The notes below the pieces were generated by a model, which worked only from the letters and a program-made list of their open reading frames with translations, did not search any database and was not told where the DNA came from. Shown here one piece after another: positions 1 to 4,724 of a stretch of 7,674 bases of DNA. The position numbers and the translations under genes are program-made. The DNA comes from Pseudomonadota bacterium (GTDB lineage: Bacteria; Pseudomonadota; Gammaproteobacteria; Burkholderiales; SCOH01): the NCBI GenBank assembly GCA_030917985.1, contig JAUPTR010000051.1, positions 1-7,674 of the forward strand, given 5' to 3'. Numbering within the stretch: the first letter of the stretch is position 1; every line of letters begins with the position of its first letter.

Positions 1-107
1 CTACGCCGGCAGAGGCGCAGCGGGCACAGTCGCAGCACATCGAAGTGTTGTCCGGTGGCAAGCTGCGTGATTTGCGCCAGCACCTGCAAGACTGGATCGG
101 CGCCTGA
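1..107 (+). CDS. C-terminal fragment of an unidentified protein
   Basis: An open frame enters from the left edge (first full codon at position 3) and ends at the TGA at 105-107, giving the last 34 residues of a protein. The fragment is hydrophilic, rich in Gln, Arg and Leu, and ends in a helix-like stretch LRDLRQHLQDWIGA. No motif identifies the family. It is preferred over the other two frames because it reads through to a stop just before a plausible gap and has natural amphipathic composition. It lies on the same strand as the cytochrome c' gene 73 bp downstream, so the two could be co-transcribed, but no shared function can be argued. Confidence 0.5.
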   Translation, partial: TPAEAQRAQSQHIEVLSGGKLRDLRQHLQDWIGA

Positions 108-180
108 TTCGGTAACGGTGGAGCATTCGTCCCGGTCTGTGTACCATACGCGCCTGTTTGATGTTTATGGCGGTTTGCTC

Positions 181-618
181 ATGTTTCGTTTGTTTAGTGC
201 CCTGATTTTATTGCCCCTGTTGCTGCTGTCCGGTTGTGGCCCGGACAAGGACAGCCCGGTGTATCAACGCAAGCAGGCATTCAAGCAAATGATGCGCCAC
301 AAGGAGGCCATGTACGGCATGCTGAGCGGACGCGTCGAATACGAGCCGAAGCGTTTTGCCGCAGAGCTGGCGCAGCTGCAGCAGGCATCGCAGAAGCCAT
401 GGCCGCTGTTTACCGAACTCAAAGACAGCCGCGCCAAGGAGGATGTGTTGCTCGAACCGGCCGCATTCAAGCAGTCGCAGGATCGTTATCAGCAGGCGCT
501 GGCCGATCTGGCCGTTGCAGTGCAGCCCCAGCCGGAAAAGCCCGACGCGGTACGCGCACCATTCAAGGCCTTGACGGATTCCTGCCAGGCCTGTCACGAC
601 CGTTTTCGTATTGAGTGA
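181..618 (+). CDS. Cytochrome c' (class II c-type), predicted lipoprotein
   Basis: A 145-residue class II c-type cytochrome. Cytochromes c' are four-helix bundles with a pentacoordinate haem near the C-terminus; they bind NO and are linked to NO tolerance. Seen here: the haem-attachment motif C135-Q-A-C138-H139 seven residues from the C-terminus, followed by DRFR as is usual in the family; an N-terminal RKQAFKQMM segment in which M37 or M38 would sit on the distal haem face; and a helical middle. The N-terminus is a short hydrophobic signal ending in the lipobox L-S-G-C19, so the mature protein would be membrane-anchored through C19, whereas many family members are soluble and periplasmic. 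The ATG at 181 was chosen because it puts the lipobox at the normal distance; the same frame is open back to a GTG at 55, but that extension is charged and would spoil the signal peptide. The ribosome-binding site is weak. The small membrane protein gene starts 9 bp after the stop. Confidence 0.9.
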   Translation: MFRLFSALILLPLLLLSGCGPDKDSPVYQRKQAFKQMMRHKEAMYGMLSGRVEYEPKRFAAELAQLQQASQKPWPLFTELKDSRAKEDVLLEPAAFKQSQDRYQQALADLAVAVQPQPEKPDAVRAPFKALTDSCQACHDRFRIE

Positions 619-627
619 GTAGGCGGA

Positions 628-807
628 ATGAGTAATCTGGCACTGTTTGGCATGCTCGCTGCCGGCGTTTGTGGAGTGCTGTGTTTTGGCGTATCGCGCT
701 GGTTTTACCGCAAGGGGAATGATTTTCTTGCCAGCACCTTCATGATTCCTGCCGTGTTGATGGCAATGATTGTGTTTTTGTTTGTGGCGGTAAACGTGCG
801 TTTCTAA
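628..807 (+). CDS. Small two-helix membrane protein, function unknown
   Basis: A 59-residue reading frame starting at an ATG 9 bp after the cytochrome c' stop and ending with TAA at 805-807. Two hydrophobic segments are visible, about residues 3-22 and 36-57, separated by a basic loop (SRWFYRKGND). This pattern fits a hairpin-shaped inner-membrane protein with the loop inside the cell by the positive-inside rule. A purine-rich AGGCGG lies directly before the start, closer than ideal, so initiation may depend on coupling with the upstream gene. I do not recognise the family. The tight spacing suggests an operon with the cytochrome c', so a role near that lipoprotein or a membrane redox partner is possible but is inference only. 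A GC-rich random frame would be unlikely to give two clean membrane segments. Confidence 0.65.
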   Translation: MSNLALFGMLAAGVCGVLCFGVSRWFYRKGNDFLASTFMIPAVLMAMIVFLFVAVNVRF

Positions 808-810
808 CGC

Positions 811-1209
811 TCACCGCTGCGGCCGATAGGCACAAAAGCCCGGCCTTGGGCCAATCTGCGGATGATTGCGGCAGGTGTTGGGGCGTAGCTCGTAAATCGT
901 GCAGCGGCGCGTGTTGGCGTCCAGGTAGATGCAATCGTTATTGGCGCGTCTTGCCAGCGTGTAGATTTCGTTCTTGAAATTGAAGTGCGCGACGATGCCG
1001 GCTTTTTCCAGACGCTTGGCAATCTGCTTCGCAGGTTCGCCGGCTTCAAATTCATCAACCACACCCATTCGCACCAGGTCGCCAATCCTCACTTCAACCG
1101 GCATGGTGCAGCAGGTGCCGTGGCAGCTATCGCACAGCCCCTTGCGGTATTTCAGCCAGGTTTCGGTGCGGGCTAGGTCGGAGGTGTGCTGGATGACGAT
1201 TTTTTTCAT
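811..1209 (-). CDS. YkgJ-family CxxCxxCC-type metal-cluster protein
   Basis: A 132-residue protein of the YkgJ/UPF0153 family, annotated in databases as a zinc- or iron-chelating, putative Fe-S domain; the biochemical role is not established. Seen here: an N-terminal cysteine cluster C26-D-S-C29-H-G-T-C33-C34, then C93, C103, C113 and C126, with the hallmark segment RRCTIYELRPNTCRNHP around residues 101-117. All conserved cysteines of the family appear present and the length is normal for a single-domain member. The start at 1209 gives MKKIVIQHTSD; upstream in-frame codons run through the promoter gap of the divergent gene and were excluded. No good ribosome-binding site precedes it. Its stop lies 3 bp from the stop of the convergent small membrane protein gene. 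Confidence 0.85.
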   Translation of the reverse strand: MKKIVIQHTSDLARTETWLKYRKGLCDSCHGTCCTMPVEVRIGDLVRMGVVDEFEAGEPAKQIAKRLEKAGIVAHFNFKNEIYTLARRANNDCIYLDANTRRCTIYELRPNTCRNHPQIGPRPGFCAYRPQR

Positions 1210-1221
1210 GCGAACAACAGC

Positions 1222-1250
1222 TTGCGAACAAAACGGGGGCGTATTATAAA
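1222..1250 (+). promoter_or_regulatory. Predicted sigma-70 promoter of the YgjP-like gene
   Basis: TTGCGA at 1222-1227 and TATAAA at 1245-1250 are separated by exactly 17 bp (4/6 and 5/6 matches to the sigma-70 consensus). Transcription would start near 1257, leaving a leader of about 24 nt before the ATG at 1281. Prediction from pattern only. Confidence 0.45.
1243..1248 (-). promoter_or_regulatory. Candidate -10 box of the YkgJ-family gene
   Basis: Read on the minus strand this is a perfect TATAAT, 33 bp upstream of the gene's ATG at 1209. No recognisable -35 element lies 16-18 bp further upstream. It overlaps the -10 box of the divergent gene, so the two promoters would share their core and probably compete for RNA polymerase. 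Confidence 0.35.
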
Positions 1251-1280
1251 CGACGCCGCCGTTTTCTCCCGATTGTGCCG

Positions 1281-1784
1281 ATGTCCGAACTGATCTACCT
1301 GCAAGCCTACCCCGTCTCGCTGCAACAGCAGGCGCAGAGCCTGTTGCAGCAGGGCAAGCTGGGGGCGGCGATTGCGCGCAAATATCCCGAGCCACATGAA
1401 ATTTCCACCGACAAGGCTTTGTACACCTACATCGCCGAGTTGAAGGCGCAGTTCATGCGCAATAGTCCGCCGATCAACAAGGCGCTGTACGACAGCAAGA
1501 TGAATCTGGTGCGCAATGCGCTGGGTTTGCATACCGCCATCTCGCGGGTGCAGGGCGGCAAGCTCAAGGCCAAGGCGGAAATCCGCATCGCCTCATTGTT
1601 CAAACAGGCGCCGGCGGCGTTTCTGAAAATGATTGTGGTGCATGAGCTGGCACACCTGAAGCAGAAAGAGCACGACAAGGCGTTTTATCAGTTGTGTTGC
1701 CATATGGAGCCGGATTATCACCAGCTTGAGTTCGACCTGCGTTTGTATCTGACGCATCTGGATTTTGGCGCCAACTACAGCTGA
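1281..1784 (+). CDS. YgjP-like zinc metallopeptidase (DUF45/M48-type)
   Basis: A 167-residue cytosolic protein of the YgjP-like metallopeptidase-domain family (DUF45). The gluzincin signature H121-E-L-A-H125 followed by H131-D is visible; H121, H125 and H131 would bind zinc and E122 would be the catalytic base. The downstream FYQLCCHMEPDYHQLEFDLR segment matches the expected helix after the third ligand. The N-terminal 60 residues are helical and rich in Gln. No signal peptide or membrane segment is present. Substrate is unknown; family members have been described variously as hydrolases or putative proteases. ATG 1281 is chosen over the in-frame GTG at 1275, which adds only Met-Pro; neither has a strong ribosome-binding site. 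It is divergent from the YkgJ-type gene. Confidence 0.85.
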   Translation: MSELIYLQAYPVSLQQQAQSLLQQGKLGAAIARKYPEPHEISTDKALYTYIAELKAQFMRNSPPINKALYDSKMNLVRNALGLHTAISRVQGGKLKAKAEIRIASLFKQAPAAFLKMIVVHELAHLKQKEHDKAFYQLCCHMEPDYHQLEFDLRLYLTHLDFGANYS

Positions 1785-1892
1785 AGAGCGCCATCCTCCC
1801 CGCTTTTACGGCATGCGCACCGGTGCCGGTCGCGTGTTGGCGCAAGTGTTACAGCGCTTGGGTTGGGCGCACCCGCACCCGCCTGGCTGTCT

Positions 1893-1902
1893 GCCAATTG
1901 GC
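1893..1902. promoter_or_regulatory. Perfect palindrome GCCAATTGGC upstream of the MocR-type gene
   Basis: A 10-bp perfect palindrome in the 195-bp gap between the metallopeptidase and the regulator, about 75 bp upstream of the proposed -10 box. It could be an operator half or whole site, but chance cannot be excluded. The rest of the gap holds short tandem motifs (ACCGGTGCCGGT, GCACCCGCACCC) and no gene or clear terminator. Confidence 0.2.
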
Positions 1903-1967
1903 GCGGCAAGCCTGTCCTATGTGGCCCTGCGCCCATCGTTGAGCTTTTGGGGGTGAAAAATGCGGGT

Positions 1968-1979
1968 TAGAATTTCCTC
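1968..1979 (+). promoter_or_regulatory. Candidate -10 box placing the start site at the MocR-type start codon
   Basis: TAGAAT at 1968-1973 is a 5/6 match to TATAAT. The first base of the start codon (1980) is the seventh base after it, the usual distance for a transcription start. No Shine-Dalgarno-like sequence lies between. TTGGGG at 1947-1952 is a poor -35 with a 15-bp spacer; TTGAGC at 1939-1944 is a better -35 but 23 bp away. Confidence 0.35.
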
Positions 1980-3395
1980 ATGACACGTTACCAGGCCTTG
2001 GCCGCACTCACGGAAAAACTCATTCTCGAGGGGGTATTGCGCCCTGGCGAGAAGTTGCAGTCAGTGCGCAATGCCTGCCGCATCCACAATGTCAGCCCGA
2101 TCACGGTAACGCAGGCCTACTACCTGCTGGAGAGCCGCGGGCTGATCGAGGCCAGACCCAAATCCGGCTATTTCGTGCGCGCACGTTTAGGGCGCCAGCT
2201 GCCCGAGCCTGAGATGACGCATCCGGTCGGCGGTGCAACCGAGTTGCAGGTCAGCGATTTCATTTTCCAGATCCTCGACAGCGTCCGCGATCCGGCGATT
2301 GTGCCTCTGGGGTCGAGTTTTCCCAGCCCTTACCTGTATCCGCTGGACAAACTCGGCCGTTTTCTCGCCCACGCGGCGCGGAAACTTGATCCGCTGGCCA
2401 CGGTCACCGATCTGCCGCCGGGCAACGAGGAATTGCGGCGCCAGCTGGCGCTGCGTTATCTGGCTCAGGGCGCCAAGGTATCGCCGCAGGAAATCGTGAT
2501 TACCTCGGGCGCGCTGGAAGGGCTGAACCTGTGCCTGCAGGCGGTGACCAGACCGGGCGACCTGATCGCGGTGGAGTCGCCTACCTTTTATGCCGGTCTG
2601 CAGGCCAGCGAGCGCCTCGGCCTGCGGGTGATCGAAATCCCCAGCCACCCGCGCGAAGGCGTGAACCTGAATGCGCTGGAAGATGCGTTGCGCCATCACC
2701 CGATCAAGGCCTGCCTGTTGATGCTGAACTTTGCCAACCCGACCGGCAGCCTGGTGGCGGAACAGCGCCGGCGGGAGCTGATCGCGCTGCAGAGCCGTTA
2801 TCAGGTGCCGCTGATCGAAGACGATGTCTACGCCGAGCTGTATTTCGGCAGCCAGGCGCCCATGTGCAGCAAGGCGGTGGATCACGACGGGCTGGTGATG
2901 CATGTATCGTCGTTTTCCAAGAGCCTGGCACCGGGTTACCGCATCGGCTGGGTTGCCGCCGGACGTTTTGCGCGGCAGATCCAGCGGCAGAAGCTGGCCA
3001 GCAGCCTCGCAACCACCGTGCCGGTGCAGATCGCGCTGGCCGACTATCTGAAACAGGGTGCATTCGACAACCATCTGCGCCAGTTGCGGCGCAAGCTGGG
3101 CGATCAGGAGGCGCAGTTGGTGGCGTCGGTGGAGCAGTATTTCCCCGCCGGAATACGCCTGGCGCGTCCGCAGGGCGGCTATTTCCTCTGGATCGAGCTG
3201 CCGCCGCAGGTCGATTCGCTATTGCTGCATCAGCAGGCGCTGGCACGCGGCATCAGCACCGCGCCGGGGCCGATTTTCTCTGCCAAGCGCGAATTCGGCA
3301 ATTATCTGCGGCTCAACTTTGGCCATGCGGATTCCGCCAGCCGCCAGCAGGCGGTGGCGGAGCTGGGAAATTTGATCCGGCAGCAGTTATCCTGA
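1980..3395 (+). CDS. MocR/GntR-type transcriptional regulator with aminotransferase-like PLP domain
   Basis: A 471-residue fusion of an N-terminal GntR winged helix (about residues 1-68) to a fold-type I aminotransferase-like domain (about 100-471), the usual architecture and length of MocR regulators such as E. coli YdcR. Seen in the DNA-binding part: LRPGEKLQSVR, VSPITVTQAYYLLESRGLI and the wing KSGYFVR. In the PLP domain: SGALEGL (176-182), N253-P-T in NFANPTGS, D281 and Y284 in EDDVY, the PLP-linking K314 in SFSKSLAPGYRIGW, and the carboxylate-binding R444 in YLRLNFG. All residues needed to bind PLP are present. Start: ATG 1980 is the only option keeping the helix-turn-helix, since an in-frame TAG lies at 1968. 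No ribosome-binding site is seen. MocR proteins usually control nearby amino-acid or vitamin B6 genes; here neither neighbour is of that kind, so the target is unknown. Confidence 0.92.
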   Translation: MTRYQALAALTEKLILEGVLRPGEKLQSVRNACRIHNVSPITVTQAYYLLESRGLIEARPKSGYFVRARLGRQLPEPEMTHPVGGATELQVSDFIFQILDSVRDPAIVPLGSSFPSPYLYPLDKLGRFLAHAARKLDPLATVTDLPPGNEELRRQLALRYLAQGAKVSPQEIVITSGALEGLNLCLQAVTRPGDLIAVESPTFYAGLQASERLGLRVIEIPSHPREGVNLNALEDALRHHPIKACLLMLNFANPTGSLVAEQRRRELIALQSRYQVPLIEDDVYAELYFGSQAPMCSKAVDHDGLVMHVSSFSKSLAPGYRIGWVAAGRFARQIQRQKLASSLATTVPVQIALADYLKQGAFDNHLRQLRRKLGDQEAQLVASVEQYFPAGIRLARPQGGYFLWIELPPQVDSLLLHQQALARGISTAPGPIFSAKREFGNYLRLNFGHADSASRQQAVAELGNLIRQQLS

Positions 3396-3619
3396 AAACC
3401 GCAGCTGACCGCCTGTTGGCCCGGGAATAGCTTTTGGGCTGCCGAGATTGCGAGCATGGTTGCGGTTCTCCTTCCGGGTGAGTTCACTATGCACCCGCCA
3501 GCACCGTGCTCGCCGCGCCATGCTGCGTTATTCCTCCTTGCGCACAAACGTGCGCCGCGTCGTCATGCCTTGCCTGGCACAACGATCACGGCACTGTCGG
3601 GCACATCCAGCTACGGCTT
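3396..3619. other. Convergent intergenic gap with small hairpins
   Basis: This 224-bp gap lies between the stops of the regulator and norF. It contains several short perfect hairpins: CGGGTG/CACCCG at 3475-3497 with an 11-nt loop, AGCA/TGCT at 3500-3510, and GCGCAC-AAAC-GTGCGC at 3540-3555. None is followed by a T-run on either strand, so none is called as an intrinsic terminator. On the minus strand two purine-rich, ribosome-binding-like stretches precede short ATG frames (ATGs near 3520 and 3458), but the encoded peptides look random. No supportable gene was found. Confidence 0.4.
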
Positions 3620-3919
3620 TCAGGATAGGCTGGCAAAACGCGCAAACGCGTCACCCCAGAAGCCGAGCAGGGCAATACACAGCGGGGTGATGCCGATGAA
3701 GCCATACAACACCTTGCGGATAAAACCATGAGTGGTATCGGCCTCGATGAAGTAGCGAATGACAATCCATGCCTTGAGCCAGAGAATGCCGGCGACCAGC
3801 AGCGGCAGCCACATCTGGCCGTGCAGCATGCTGCCCAGCAGCAGCGAAACCCCGGTCAAAGCCAGCAAGCCAAGCCAGGCAAGGGTGAGCGACGTCAGTG
3901 AATTTGATGAATGGTTCAT
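3620..3919 (-). CDS. norF: NorF-like small membrane subunit (prokaryotic cytochrome oxidase subunit IV family)
   Basis: A 99-residue integral membrane protein with three hydrophobic segments, about residues 13-33, 37-58 and 71-90. The second carries LKAWIVIRYFIEA, matching the K-x-x-x-I-x-x-Y/F-F pattern of the prokaryotic cytochrome c oxidase subunit IV family to which NorF belongs. Its ATG begins 2 bp after the norE stop (TGA-TC-ATG on the minus strand) and has only a weak ribosome-binding site of its own, so translational coupling with norE is likely. In Paracoccus, NorE and NorF are accessory proteins that raise NO-reductase activity without being catalytic. The name rests on the pairing with the subunit III-like gene; a small subunit of another haem-copper oxidase is the alternative. 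Confidence 0.8.
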   Translation of the reverse strand: MNHSSNSLTSLTLAWLGLLALTGVSLLLGSMLHGQMWLPLLVAGILWLKAWIVIRYFIEADTTHGFIRKVLYGFIGITPLCIALLGFWGDAFARFASLS

Positions 3920-3921
3920 GA

Positions 3922-4527
3922 TCAGACCAGGACATAAAAGAAGGTAAAAATCACCAGCCAGATGATATCGGTAGCGTGCCAGTAACTGGCCAGCGCTTCG
4001 AGGCCGTCGTGATCCTGCGCTGAATACGCACCGCCCAGGTGGCGTGCCAGCGCCCACAGGATGCCGAGAATGCCCCAGAACGCGTGCACCATGTGGTTGA
4101 AGGTGAGGTAGTAATAAACGCTGAAAAATATCCCCGCCTGGCCATCGATGCCGTGCGCCAGATTCCACTGGATCTCGATCAGCTTGGTCAGCGGATAAGC
4201 CAGCGCCAGCAGCAGTCCGGCAAGCAGCCAGCGGATCGACGCCCGGCGCCTTTGCTGGCGGATGGTTGCCACGGCACAGGCAATGCAGTAGCTGCTGCTC
4301 AGCATCAGCAGCGTGATCAGCGTGCCGGAGAGCAGCGACAGACGCTGTGCGCCTTGTTCAAAGGCATCAGGGAAATGGGCGCGCGCGACGAAATACACGG
4401 CGAACAGCACCAGGAATTCGACGAATTCGCAACAAATGCCGACCCAGATGCCCTTGTTGCCGGGCACGCGGCCACTACTCCCGAGTGGCAGAGGGTCACT
4501 GATATGGATTGCAGGATTTGCGCTCAT
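3922..4527 (-). CDS. norE: NorE-like haem-copper oxidase subunit III family protein
   Basis: A 201-residue membrane protein with about five membrane segments (roughly residues 27-47, 64-88, 98-116, 133-160, 181-200). Family landmarks of cytochrome oxidase subunit III: the first helix with acidic residues E34 and E37 in CCEFVEFLVLFAVYF, NHMVHAFWG (H145, H148) in the fourth segment, and the terminal YWHATDIIWLVIF, which corresponds to the WHFVDxVW motif. At about 200 residues it matches NorE and is shorter than classical seven-helix subunit III. The start at 4527 is fixed by GGGAGA (4538-4533, minus strand) 5 nt upstream; the frame is open further back but without such a site. No catalytic norC, norB or oxidase subunit I lies in the window, so its partner enzyme is not visible. 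NO-reductase support is inferred from the family. Confidence 0.85.
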   Translation of the reverse strand: MSANPAIHISDPLPLGSSGRVPGNKGIWVGICCEFVEFLVLFAVYFVARAHFPDAFEQGAQRLSLLSGTLITLLMLSSSYCIACAVATIRQQRRRASIRWLLAGLLLALAYPLTKLIEIQWNLAHGIDGQAGIFFSVYYYLTFNHMVHAFWGILGILWALARHLGGAYSAQDHDGLEALASYWHATDIIWLVIFTFFYVLV

Positions 4528-4570
4528 GATTTTCTCCCGGATGGTCACGCCATTGTCGGCGCCGGGCACG

Positions 4571-4683
4571 CATAGGCACAGGGACAGTTATTGCGAATTC
4601 ATGCAGGCACAGATTGGGCTGGTTAGTGCCAATCTGTGCCTGTCTGATTAATGGCCATCTGAAACTGTTCCTGTCCGGCTATG
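4571..4683. repeat. Nested palindromic element between norE and ccoG (REP- or MITE-like)
   Basis: A 113-bp element made of two nested inverted repeats. The outer arms are CATAGGCACAGGGACAGTT (4571-4589) and, inverted, 4663-4683; they match except for one 2-nt indel and two substitutions. The inner arms are a perfect 14-bp pair, CAGGCACAGATTGG (4604-4617) and its reverse complement (4629-4642), with an 11-nt loop. The word GGCACAG recurs in outer and inner arms. A perfect ATGGCCAT palindrome lies at 4651-4658. No obvious target duplication flanks it. It sits 43 bp from the norE start and 41 bp from the ccoG start, so it must carry, replace or interrupt the promoters of both. Whether it is repeated elsewhere in the genome cannot be seen here. 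Confidence 0.7.
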
Positions 4684-4696
4684 GATGTTGTACTTC

Positions 4697-4718
4697 GGCT
4701 CATTGTTGAGCCAGGAGA
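4697..4718 (+). promoter_or_regulatory. Leader hairpin abutting the ccoG ribosome-binding site
   Basis: GGCTCA-TTGT-TGAGCC (4697-4712) is a perfect 6-bp stem with a 4-nt loop. It is followed without a gap by the Shine-Dalgarno sequence AGGAGA (4713-4718), itself 6 nt before the ATG at 4725. The strong site fixes the ccoG start. Whether the hairpin affects ribosome access is inference; a DNA-binding site is also possible. Confidence 0.4.
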
Positions 4719-4724
4719 TACAAC

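Noticed and set aside
158..171. FNR/DNR-like site TTGAT-GTTT-ATGGC before the cytochrome c' gene
   Set aside because: Only the left half matches. The right half keeps two of five bases, and the site is 9 bp from the start codon, too close for an activator.
55..180. N-terminal extension of the cytochrome c' frame back to a GTG at 55
   Set aside because: The added residues are charged and overlap the preceding gene; starting there would bury the signal peptide and lipobox that begin at 181.
1765..1956. Open frame of 63 residues in the gap before the MocR-type gene
   Set aside because: It overlaps the end of the metallopeptidase gene, has Pro/Gly/Arg-rich random composition and no ribosome-binding site.
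2187..3074. Long antisense open frame (295 residues) under the MocR-type gene
   Set aside because: Antisense shadow of a GC-rich gene with strong codon bias; no domain pattern, rich in Arg, Gln and His as such shadows usually are.
3302..3547. Minus-strand open frame of 81 residues overlapping the end of the regulator
   Set aside because: Although an internal ATG has a purine-rich upstream stretch, the peptide has no recognisable feature and half of it is antisense to the regulator.
3540..3555. GCGCAC-AAAC-GTGCGC hairpin as an intrinsic terminator
   Set aside because: No T-run follows the stem on either strand, so it does not fit a rho-independent terminator.
3456..3731. Plus-strand open frame of 91 residues in the convergent gap
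   Set aside because: It runs antisense into norF, lacks a ribosome-binding site and has random Arg/His/Pro-rich composition.
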